This document shows positions 8,764 through 16,931 of a DNA stretch of 64,000 nt, piece by piece. Source of the stretch: UBA1234 sp964400015. Its GTDB lineage: Bacteria > Bacillota > Clostridia > TANB77 > UBA1234. The first letter of the stretch is position 1, and every line of letters starts with the position of its first letter. A program made the position numbers and the translations under genes. The notes under the pieces were generated by a model, which saw only the letters and a program-made list of their open reading frames with translations, made no database searches and was not told where the DNA came from. The stretch spans positions 1 through 64,000 of the forward strand of contig CAYNRR010000006.1 of NCBI GenBank assembly GCA_964400015.1. Direction: 5' to 3'.

Positions 8764-9273
8764 TCAAGACATCACATCTTCGATTTGCTCAAGCTTTCGC
8801 TCAAACTCATCTTTCACGGTTTCCAGTACCTTAACTAAATAGAGTAAATCGCTCATACGAAAATCTTCACGGAATTTGTTAAACATCGATTCCTTGCACT
8901 CTTCCAAAGTAGACAAAGCCATTGAAAGGTCCGTATCCATGTTAGCCCAATAGCAGTCACTTTGCATAAGGGAATATCTTCCCAAATTACAACGATTTTT
9001 AACAATCAGTTCTGACCAGTCATTGCCTACACGGCAGGAATTGATCTGCTCAAGGATTTCGTTGATCCGTCTGATAGCAACTCGCAACTCACGTTTTACA
9101 CGCTGAAGCATTTCAGGGTCATTGGACAATGCAAAAGAAAGACTGCTTGTTGCAATGGTTTCCTTCCTCATGATGTTTACATTCACAACTTCCTGCGTGT
9201 TGAAAGCTCCATTTCTCATAGCAGTTTTTTCCGTGTTGTGGCTTACCTTGTGAATACTTGCTTTTCTTTCCAT
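8764..9273 (-). CDS. hypothetical helical protein (accessory)
   Basis: A 169-residue protein that I do not recognise. It is predicted to be mostly helical (RVKRELRVAIRRINEILEQI; LYLVKVLETVKDEFERKLEQ) and has no signal peptide. Base composition is clearly GC-richer than the rest of the window, and residue pair Arg-Arg uses AGA CGG, an in-frame CGG not linked to a frameshift. With a perfect consensus promoter and its own terminator it looks like a self-contained foreign gene, similar in style to the neighbour at 7629. Confidence 0.6.
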   Translation of the reverse strand: MERKASIHKVSHNTEKTAMRNGAFNTQEVVNVNIMRKETIATSSLSFALSNDPEMLQRVKRELRVAIRRINEILEQINSCRVGNDWSELIVKNRCNLGRYSLMQSDCYWANMDTDLSMALSTLEECKESMFNKFREDFRMSDLLYLVKVLETVKDEFERKLEQIEDVMS

Positions 9274-9320
9274 AAGAAATACCTCCTGTATGGTGTTAAA
9301 TTACGTACTTTTACAGGAAT

Positions 9321-9349
9321 ATTATACAACTCCTGCCACTTTTTGTCAA
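9321..9349 (-). promoter_or_regulatory. consensus sigma-A promoter for the 169-residue protein gene
   Basis: TTGACA (9344-9349), 17-bp spacer, TATAAT (9321-9326) on the minus strand. Confidence 0.85.
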
Positions 9350-9396
9350 CTAATTATGTTCGATTAAATTCGACAATATTCATAATTTTAATACAG

Positions 9397-9432
9397 AAAA
9401 AATCAACCAGAAGAATCTGGTTGATTTTTTTT
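9397..9432 (-). terminator. terminator of the lipoprotein gene
   Basis: Stem AATCAACCAGA / TCTGGTTGATT with T run, just after the 9435 stop codon. Confidence 0.85.
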
Positions 9433-9434
9433 AA

Positions 9435-11174
9435 TTATTTAATTTCTGTTCCACCCCACTCAACAGCTACAAATCCTGTTCTTTCTGGTTTTTCTAACTG
9501 TTGTTCTTCTATATCTAGTAGTGGTTTATCTAATCCTTTATATATCATAAGTACTCTTATTAGTGTATCAGGCTCAGTTGAAAATTCTAATGGCATATTC
9601 TGATTGATTTCTTCCATCGTAGCAAATCTTATGTAGTTATATTTATTTGCTTCTAATTTTGGCAACCAATATACTATGAATTCTTCTGCTTCTCTTTCTG
9701 TTAATCCTAATATCTCTAGCTTTTCTTCTAGAAATTCAATACTGTCTTTTCCTTTTACTATAAATCCATCTTCTGCAATACCAAAATCATATGCATTTTC
9801 ACTTTCATAATATAATGCATATAAATTTTTGTTTGTATTTAAATCTATTAAGTTACTAGATGTTTGAGCAAGTACATTCCAGCTTTTTTCATACTTTGGG
9901 TATGAGCAGGTTATTTTATCTTCATAGCCTAATTTTACCGTTAATTCAGTGTCTTCTGTTGGATATAAATATATTATTGGTTTATCAACCGAACGTTCTT
10001 CATATGAGTCTTTAATTACTTCTTCTGGGATAGTTACCACGTAATCTGAATATGTATAATTATATAAATTTTTTCTTTCTCCATGTACATAGTCTGATTT
10101 TTCAATTAAATATGTATTTTTATTGATATAATATGTATCTGTTGCACTTTCTTCTGGCATATCAACAGTTATTACATAGTACTTATCATCTTCGCTTAAG
10201 TTACATGTATAGTTCGTTGTATCAACCAAAGGCTCACTTTCATAATTATAAGGATTTTTTTCTTCTTTGCTTAGCCCTAATACAATTAGCCATTCATATC
10301 TTAAAGCAATATCATATAGCATTTCTTCCCTTGAAACGTCATACGTAAATTCATATTCTCCACGAAACGGAGTATAAGTTTTACCATATGTTTCTCCATA
10401 TGCAGTATAACCATTTTCATTATCATAAATTTCAAAGATTGAGGCCGATGAAATAAAATCCATTATCTGCAAAGTGTCTTCACCATCACTTACAGTAATA
10501 GAATGTTTTTGGACAATTGAGTCTAACATTTTATTAAAAATGTTATTTACTTCTTCATTATTTGTGTAAATATACGCAGTTTGTGCAATAATTTTATTAT
10601 CTTCGTAATCATAGTTTGCATCTTCTATCGGTGATTTACCTATCATATTGTGATACTCTTGTAGTTCATAAACTGGTTGAATCTCTATATTGGTAAATTT
10701 TTGCTCTGTTGGAATAATTATAACATAAGCTAATGCATCTGCTGTTACTCCGTATACATCATCCCATATAAAAAGAACAACATTATCGTTATCGTATTCT
10801 ATACCAGCTAGCCTTGCTGTTACCATAGTGCCACCTGCCTTGGCAGCATATGAAAAAACTATATAATTCCAATCACTATTTGTATATTTTTGTTCAAGTT
10901 CCCATTTATTACAATAATTAACATAGTCTGAATAATCCATAGTTGTACTTACTTCGAATAAGTTTACATCTAAATCAGTATACCCAAATAAATTTTTATA
11001 TTGCAAATTATATTCACCTGAATAATCATTTTGAATAATATAGTACTCTTCATCGTTATAATTTTCTATATAACATCCGTTATCTTTGTACAATATTATT
11101 TCATCATTCGATACTTTACTGCAACCCGTCAAGCCAATTATCATTCCTATGGCCACTAATAGAATTTTTTGCAT
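9435..11174 (-). CDS. large lipoprotein with KPIIYLYP domain, unknown function
   Basis: A 579-residue secreted lipoprotein: signal peptide with lipobox LTGC at residues 15-18 (MQKILLVAIGMIIGLTGC). The C-terminal third carries a recognisable but uncharacterised block starting KPIIYLYPTEDTELTVKL and ending FVAVEWGGTEIK, seen in secreted proteins of gut Clostridia. The central region is Asp/Tyr/Asn-rich and predicted to be beta. It stands alone between a terminator and a small cysteine-rich gene. Function unknown; an anchor or binding role on the cell surface is only a guess. Confidence 0.7.
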   Translation of the reverse strand: MQKILLVAIGMIIGLTGCSKVSNDEIILYKDNGCYIENYNDEEYYIIQNDYSGEYNLQYKNLFGYTDLDVNLFEVSTTMDYSDYVNYCNKWELEQKYTNSDWNYIVFSYAAKAGGTMVTARLAGIEYDNDNVVLFIWDDVYGVTADALAYVIIIPTEQKFTNIEIQPVYELQEYHNMIGKSPIEDANYDYEDNKIIAQTAYIYTNNEEVNNIFNKMLDSIVQKHSITVSDGEDTLQIMDFISSASIFEIYDNENGYTAYGETYGKTYTPFRGEYEFTYDVSREEMLYDIALRYEWLIVLGLSKEEKNPYNYESEPLVDTTNYTCNLSEDDKYYVITVDMPEESATDTYYINKNTYLIEKSDYVHGERKNLYNYTYSDYVVTIPEEVIKDSYEERSVDKPIIYLYPTEDTELTVKLGYEDKITCSYPKYEKSWNVLAQTSSNLIDLNTNKNLYALYYESENAYDFGIAEDGFIVKGKDSIEFLEEKLEILGLTEREAEEFIVYWLPKLEANKYNYIRFATMEEINQNMPLEFSTEPDTLIRVLMIYKGLDKPLLDIEEQQLEKPERTGFVAVEWGGTEIK

Positions 11175-11282
11175 TTCTTATCCCCCTTTTCTTTTGTATA
11201 CCGAGTACACCTTGGCTTAATTATATTATTCTTGATAAATATTTACAACATAAATTATTGAAGTTTTGTGGTTATAATAAAA

Positions 11283-11316
11283 AACACCAGGACGGAAATT
11301 CCGTACCTGGTGCAAA
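11283..11316 (-). terminator. terminator of the cysteine-rich small gene
   Basis: Stem CACCAGG...ACGGAA / TTCCGT...CCTGGTG about 25 bp after the 11339 stop, with a T run on the minus strand. Confidence 0.8.
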
Positions 11317-11338
11317 AGTTTTGTTAAATTTACTTGAT

Positions 11339-11584
11339 TCACATACTGACACTCTCAGCTTTATATTTGCATTTATATCCAACGCAAGTAGAACACAGGT
11401 GAGCGTACTTATAAACAGGATGTTTTAGTTCTTTGATATCAACTTCTCGAGTACACAAAACATGAAGTTCTTCAGTATTTATAGAAGGTACAGTACATTG
11501 ATATTTGCAGTTTTTAATTGCCAAATATTCATCATAAATCATAATTTGCAATTCTCCTTTATCAATTTCAAAATGTTTTGGCAT
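11339..11584 (-). CDS. small cysteine-rich protein, unknown
   Basis: An 81-residue protein with seven cysteines, including CKYQC and CSTCVGYKCKYKAE near the C-terminus, suggesting a zinc-binding fold. No family recognised. It has a sigma-A-like promoter at 11700-11728 and a terminator, and resembles the stand-alone genes at 7629 and 8764 in arrangement. Confidence 0.6.
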   Translation of the reverse strand: MPKHFEIDKGELQIMIYDEYLAIKNCKYQCTVPSINTEELHVLCTREVDIKELKHPVYKYAHLCSTCVGYKCKYKAESVSM

Positions 11585-11699
11585 ATACGATTACTCAAAT
11601 AAAACTTTTTTATTTCCTCCTTATAGTCATTCAGAAGTTTCTGTCTTCCAATAATTTCAAATTATCATTCTTGGACTACCGAAATTGTTTGCATATAGC

Positions 11700-11728
11700 A
11701 TTGTACCATGTTTTTGTTGATATTTCAA
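11700..11728 (-). promoter_or_regulatory. promoter for the cysteine-rich small gene
   Basis: TTGAAA (11723-11728), 17-bp spacer, TACAAT (11700-11705) on the minus strand. Confidence 0.65.
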
Positions 11729-11766
11729 CATTTTGACCTTGTTTCAAGTCACTTTAAGTAGAATAC

Positions 11767-11793
11767 AAAAAAGCAAGCTATAAGCTTGCTTTC
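11767..11793 (-). terminator. terminator of tRNA-Leu
   Basis: Perfect stem AAGCAAGC / GCTTGCTT with a short loop and T run immediately after the encoded CCA. Confidence 0.85.
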
Positions 11794-11796
11794 TTC

Positions 11797-11880
11797 TGGT
11801 GCGGATGAGAGGACTTGAACCCCCACGTCGAAGACACTAGATCCTAAGTCTAGCGCGTCTGCCAGTTCCGCCACATCCGC
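11797..11880 (-). tRNA. tRNA-Leu (anticodon TAG)
   Basis: Acceptor arms GCGGATG / CATCCGC, discriminator A and encoded CCA (11797-11799). Anticodon stem-loop CTAGA-CTTAGGA-TCTAG gives anticodon TAG, reading CTA. The long variable arm (GTGTCTTCGACGT) is typical of class II leucine tRNA, and the T loop GGTTCAAGTC is present. Confidence 0.97.
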
Positions 11881-11943
11881 ATGTCTCATCGACAAGTTAT
11901 ATATTAACACTTTGATAAATCATTGTCAATCAATTTTTTCAAA

Positions 11944-11974
11944 AAGACTAGGAATTTTACAAATCCTAGTCTTT
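11944..11974 (-). terminator. terminator of the P-type ATPase gene
   Basis: Stem AAGACTAGGA / TCCTAGTCTT with T-rich end, 30 bp downstream of the ATPase stop. Confidence 0.8.
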
Positions 11975-12003
11975 TATTATTTCTTCACATACTCACATTG
12001 ATT

Positions 12004-14685
12004 TTATTGTTCGTCTTTTGTTGTGTTTATTTTTAATAGTTTAAAGATTTCTACTATTACTAATGGTGCTATTGATAATAGTACTATTTCTTCTATTTGT
12101 GTGATTGATAATGTCGCTATTTCAAATATACCATGTAGTCCTGGTATTAGTAAAACTACTAGCATTAGCGCTGATGATATTGCTATGGCACCTAATAAAG
12201 TCTTGTTTGTATGGAATCCTATTTTGAATATTGATTCTTTATTTGAACGTAAGTTAAATACATGTACTAATTCTGTAAATGCAAGTACTGTAAATGCCAT
12301 TGTTTGGGCTTGTAATGCTCTTGCTGGATCTGATTCTAATGTTGCAAAATCCCATCCTGCACCAAATCCAAATGCTAACAATGTAAGTCCACCAACCATT
12401 ATTCCTTGGTATATAATTCTCCATACCATTCCTTTTGAAAATATATTTTGATTTTTCTTTGCTTTTCTATTCATTATATTCTTTTCAGCTGGATCTACAC
12501 TAAGTGCAAGTGCTGGTAAACTATCTGTTACTAGGTTTATCCATAATATATGAATTGGTAGCAATGGTTCTATCCATCCAAACATAGTTGCCACAAATAA
12601 TGTAATAATTTCACCTATATTAGCTGATAATAGGTATGCTACGGCTTTTAATATATTGTCATATATTCTACGTCCTTCTTCAACTGCTGATACTATTGTT
12701 GCAAAGTTGTCATCTGTTAATACAACATCTGCTGCCTCTTTGGCTACGTCTGTCCCAACAATTCCCATCGCAGCACCGATATCTGCTGTTTTTAATGCAG
12801 GAGCATCGTTTACGCCATCACCAGTCATAGCTACTACTTCACCATGTGATTTCCACGCATTAACAATTCTTACTTTATGTTCCGGTGAAACACGTGCATA
12901 AACTGATATATCCTTTACTTGCTTTTCTAATTCTTCTTGTGACATTTCTTGAAGTTCAGCACCTGTTATTGCTTTATCTTCATTACCTAAAATACCAATT
13001 TCTCTAGCTATTGCTACAGCTGTTGCTTTATGGTCACCAGTAATCATTACAGGCTTAATACCAGCTGTTTTACATTTTTCAACCGCGTCTTTTACTTCAG
13101 GTCTTGCAGGGTCAATCATTCCCACCATACCTATATATATTAAATCATTTTCAATGTTCTTCATTTCTTCTTTTGAAGGCATATGGTTTAATTTTTTATA
13201 TGCCATTGCAAGTACTCTAAGTGCTCCATCTGCAAATGTATTATTTGCTTTTTGTAATTCTTCTATATATTTATTTTCTAAAGCAACTTCTTGTCCATCA
13301 ATAAGGATTTTTGTACATTTTGCAAGTAATTCATCAATTCCACCTTTTGTATACACAATATATTCCGAATTGTTCTTGTGTACTGTTGTCATTAACTTTC
13401 TATCTGAATCAAATGGAATTTCTTCAACTCTTTGAAATTCTTTATCTAATTCTAGTTTTAAAATGTCACTCTTTATACCTAAGTCTACAAGAGCAGTTTC
13501 AGTAGGATCTCCAGTTACTTTAAATCCTGTATTTTCTCTAGTTACTTTTGAATCGTTACAAAGAATCATACAATCAAGTAGCAATTTGTAATGTTCGTCT
13601 ACATCGTTATATTTTTCTTCTGCTTTGAATGATTTATTGTTGAAGAATACTTTTTCAACTGTCATTTTATTTTGAGTTAATGTACCTGTTTTATCTGAGC
13701 AAATTACTGTAGCACTACCTAGTGTTTCTACTGATGGCAATGTACGAATAATTGCGTTTTTCTTAACCATTCTTTGCACACCTATTGATAAAACAATAGT
13801 AGATATTGCAGGCAATCCTTCTGGAATTGCTGCAACTGCTAAGCTAACAGCTGTTAAGAACATTTCAAGTGCTTCTCTATGGTATACAAATTTACCTACT
13901 AAAAATATTAGTGCACATATAACTAAAGCTGCAGCACCAAGCACTTTTCCAAGTGTTGAAAGTCTTTGTTTTAATGGTGTTTCACTTTCGTCAACATCAT
14001 CTAACATTTGTGCAATCTTACCTACTTCTGTCTGCATACCAGTTGCAACTACTATACCTTTTCCTCTACCATAAGTAACTAAACTTGATGAAAAAGCACA
14101 GTTTGTTCTATCACCAATTCCAACTTTGTCATTTTTTATAGTTTCAGACATTTTTTCAACTGGAACTGATTCGCCAGTCAATGCTGCTTCTTGTATTTTT
14201 AAATTAACAGCTTCAACAATTCTCAAATCTGCTGGTACATAATCACCTGTATCTAAAATGACAATATCTCCAGGAACTAATTCTTTTGATGCAATTGTTT
14301 CAACTTTACCATCTCTTATAACCTTGCAATGTGGTGCACTAAGTTGTTTTAAAGAATCTAAAGATTTTTGTGCCTTAACCTCTTGTACAACACCGATTAT
14401 CGCATTTACTACAACAATTAAAAGAATAATCGCAGAGTCAGTAATATCTCCACTTGCAACTGCTGAAACAATTGCAGCAATTATTAAAACAATAATCATA
14501 AAATCTGTAAATTGTTCCAAAATCATTTTCCATATAGGTTTACCACTTTTAGACACAATTTCGTTTAAACCATATTGCTCTCTTCTTTTTGAAATATCAT
14601 CTTTTTTTAATCCGTTTTCAATATCTGCATTAAAATCCTTTTCAACGTCTTTTACTGACAGTGAGTACCACTCTTTCTTTTCCAT
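12004..14685 (-). CDS. P2-type Ca2+-transporting ATPase
   Basis: Membrane cation pump of the PMCA/SERCA-like P2 group (PacL/YloB type). Motifs in order: TGESVPVEK (actuator), phosphorylation site CSDKTGTLTQNKM, MTGDGVNDAPALK hinge, the IPEGLPA motif in TM4 (AVAAIPEGLPAIS) that forms the calcium site, and C-terminal membrane segments. Length of 893 residues is normal. Start chosen at 14685, after GAGGAGGAAAT; the longer frame begins inside that ribosome-binding site. It follows the SLH gene 14708 closely (22 bp) and may share a transcript. It contains no CGG codon. Confidence 0.95.
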   Translation of the reverse strand: MEKKEWYSLSVKDVEKDFNADIENGLKKDDISKRREQYGLNEIVSKSGKPIWKMILEQFTDFMIIVLIIAAIVSAVASGDITDSAIILLIVVVNAIIGVVQEVKAQKSLDSLKQLSAPHCKVIRDGKVETIASKELVPGDIVILDTGDYVPADLRIVEAVNLKIQEAALTGESVPVEKMSETIKNDKVGIGDRTNCAFSSSLVTYGRGKGIVVATGMQTEVGKIAQMLDDVDESETPLKQRLSTLGKVLGAAALVICALIFLVGKFVYHREALEMFLTAVSLAVAAIPEGLPAISTIVLSIGVQRMVKKNAIIRTLPSVETLGSATVICSDKTGTLTQNKMTVEKVFFNNKSFKAEEKYNDVDEHYKLLLDCMILCNDSKVTRENTGFKVTGDPTETALVDLGIKSDILKLELDKEFQRVEEIPFDSDRKLMTTVHKNNSEYIVYTKGGIDELLAKCTKILIDGQEVALENKYIEELQKANNTFADGALRVLAMAYKKLNHMPSKEEMKNIENDLIYIGMVGMIDPARPEVKDAVEKCKTAGIKPVMITGDHKATAVAIAREIGILGNEDKAITGAELQEMSQEELEKQVKDISVYARVSPEHKVRIVNAWKSHGEVVAMTGDGVNDAPALKTADIGAAMGIVGTDVAKEAADVVLTDDNFATIVSAVEEGRRIYDNILKAVAYLLSANIGEIITLFVATMFGWIEPLLPIHILWINLVTDSLPALALSVDPAEKNIMNRKAKKNQNIFSKGMVWRIIYQGIMVGGLTLLAFGFGAGWDFATLESDPARALQAQTMAFTVLAFTELVHVFNLRSNKESIFKIGFHTNKTLLGAIAISSALMLVVLLIPGLHGIFEIATLSITQIEEIVLLSIAPLVIVEIFKLLKINTTKDEQ

Positions 14686-14707
14686 CAAATATTTCCTCCT
14701 CAAAAAT

Positions 14708-16660
14708 TTATTTTCGTTTAGCTAAATCATCAATTGCTTCTTCTAAATTTTCATAAGCTTCTTCTACTTCGCTATAAGTTGCTGCAAGCATTGCTAAAAC
14801 TTCCTCTGCATCTTCATATGCATTATAAAAGTTAGTATAAGATTTTGAAGTATATTTATCTTCATCTTCAATAATGTCTTTTGCTTCATCTTCAACATAT
14901 GCTCTTAATTCTTTCTTTAATGCAACTGTTTTCTTTTCTTTTGATTTTACCTTTTCCATATCATCTAAAGCTGAATTTAGTTCTTTTGTTGCTTTATTTA
15001 TTTTCTTTACGCTGTATGTATGATTGATTGATTTTGCAGTCTTTAGAGCATCCATAAGGATTGCATATGACTCTTGTGTACATTCTGCCTCATCGATAGC
15101 TTCTGCATCGTCAATTGCTTCTTCCAAAAGTTCTAATGCCTCAGCAGTAGAATCATCTATATTGTCTAGTACTGCATCATCAAAAATAAAGAAATACATA
15201 TGTCCGTTATAAGTAACAACCTTTACCATATCATTTGAAGTGCTTATATCATCCAATTCAGCTGATTTAACTTTTGAACCATTTATTATAATAACTGTGT
15301 AATCATCTTCATCTTCAAATTCATAATATTCTTTTCTAGAGATTTTAAGGTATTCATCTGTTACACCTGCAATTGTAGAAGCATCTTTTTGCTTTATATT
15401 TTCTAATACAACCAAGTAATCTTCTGAATTTATAAAGTACAAGATTATATCATTTTTAGCAGGCCAATTTTCTTCACTTGCCATAATATATGATTTACCA
15501 CCTTTAGTTGCATCAACATCTCTAACTTTTATACCATATTCATCGTCATCAACTTCAACATTATCATTTATTACAATACCAACATAAACATCTGTTGAGC
15601 CTTTTGCTATACAGTATTCAACATTTGAACCATCTAATAACAAAATGATTTCTGCTGCTTCTTCTAAACTATCAATTCCATATAGCAAAATATTTTCATC
15701 ATCTGGACGAGAATATCCATTTCTTTTATTTGCTAAATATATTTTTTTGTCTGTGATATTGCTTACACTACCTTCAACCTTTTTATATTCACTTGTACAT
15801 TCAATATCTATAATTTCATCTTTTTTGTCGTTAATCAAAACAGTAACTTTCGAGCCATACATTTCTAAAGCATCTTCTGCTTTAAATTTCAATGTTTTAT
15901 TTTTCTTAGTTCCAACATCAAAAGTAACTTCTGCATTAGCAAAATTATCATCAAATTCAATTTCTACGACTTCAGCATTTTCAATATAAGTATATCCTAA
16001 ATATTCAGATATCATCGGTGTTCCTTCGCCATATATTAAACCTTTAGAATTTTCACCAACAATATCACATACTCCTGTTCTAAGAGCATTCCATATTAGT
16101 ATGGCTATATCGCCACGGTTTGCAGGATCACTCGCTTTAAACTCTCCCATTGTTTCAAATATTTCTAATTTTTCATCAGCATAAACCATATAATTATTTG
16201 GCCATGTAAGTGTGCTTTTTGAATTTTCAATAGCTTCTTTATAGCCTAACGCTCTTAAAACCATTGTTGTAGCTTCAGCGTAAGTAACATTGCCATTTGG
16301 TTTAAAAGTTCCATCAGTATAGCCGTTTACTATACTTTCATCTGATGCTACTTTTATATAACCATATCCCCAAAAATCACTTAAAACATCCGTAAAACTC
16401 AAAAATTTATTTTTAGCACTATCTACATTATCTTCTTTTCCAAGTGCTAATACTATCATCTTAGAAAGTTCAGCTCTTGTAACTTTATTTTCTGGTTTAT
16501 ATACATTTCCCTCATATCCATTTACGATTCCAAAATAAACTAACTTTTCAACAGCATTTTCACACTTTTTACCTTTTATATCAGTCAGCGTTGTAGAGGC
16601 AAAAACTGTTGTTGAAAAGCATATAATCATACAAACAAAAAGACATAAAAATTTTTTCAT
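14708..16660 (-). CDS. SLH-domain cell-surface protein with helical C-terminus
   Basis: Secreted protein of 650 residues: signal peptide (MKKFLCLFVCMIICFSTTVFA), then three S-layer homology repeats (about residues 24-190; KCENAVEKLVYFGIVNGYEG, SFTDVLSDFWGYGYIKVASD, TLTWPNNYMVYADEKL) that bind pyruvylated secondary wall polymer. The centre is beta-rich; the last 140 residues are two helical FIVAR-like repeats (LELLEEAIDDAEAIDEA; YNAYEDAEEVLAMLA). Very acidic. One of four SLH genes in a row; start chosen at the signal peptide Met after GGAGGAG. Confidence 0.9.
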   Translation of the reverse strand: MKKFLCLFVCMIICFSTTVFASTTLTDIKGKKCENAVEKLVYFGIVNGYEGNVYKPENKVTRAELSKMIVLALGKEDNVDSAKNKFLSFTDVLSDFWGYGYIKVASDESIVNGYTDGTFKPNGNVTYAEATTMVLRALGYKEAIENSKSTLTWPNNYMVYADEKLEIFETMGEFKASDPANRGDIAILIWNALRTGVCDIVGENSKGLIYGEGTPMISEYLGYTYIENAEVVEIEFDDNFANAEVTFDVGTKKNKTLKFKAEDALEMYGSKVTVLINDKKDEIIDIECTSEYKKVEGSVSNITDKKIYLANKRNGYSRPDDENILLYGIDSLEEAAEIILLLDGSNVEYCIAKGSTDVYVGIVINDNVEVDDDEYGIKVRDVDATKGGKSYIMASEENWPAKNDIILYFINSEDYLVVLENIKQKDASTIAGVTDEYLKISRKEYYEFEDEDDYTVIIINGSKVKSAELDDISTSNDMVKVVTYNGHMYFFIFDDAVLDNIDDSTAEALELLEEAIDDAEAIDEAECTQESYAILMDALKTAKSINHTYSVKKINKATKELNSALDDMEKVKSKEKKTVALKKELRAYVEDEAKDIIEDEDKYTSKSYTNFYNAYEDAEEVLAMLAATYSEVEEAYENLEEAIDDLAKRK

Positions 16661-16884
16661 ATACTCTCCTCCTATAATTATAAATTTGAATGTCAACGCT
16701 TATAAAATTTTCGCACATAATTTTATAAACATTTTAACAATTATAAAATCAAATTCAGACAATAATATTATATATGATTATATAAATTTAACAATCTTTT
16801 TTAAGGGAGATTTTTAGACAAAAAAGGCTATTAAAGGTGATTTAAAACGTCTTTTCGAGAATTGCTAAAAGATAAAAAATAGTA

Positions 16885-16916
16885 TAAAAAAAGAGACCTT
16901 AATAGGTCTCTTTTTG
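16885..16916 (-). terminator. terminator of S-layer protein gene 1
   Basis: Stem AAAGAGACC / GGTCTCTTT with T run, right after the 16932 stop codon. Confidence 0.85.
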
Positions 16917-16931
16917 TGAATAACTATTCAA

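Noticed and set aside
9435..11174. Possible secreted enzyme
   Set aside because: No catalytic motif could be seen; left as a lipoprotein of unknown function.
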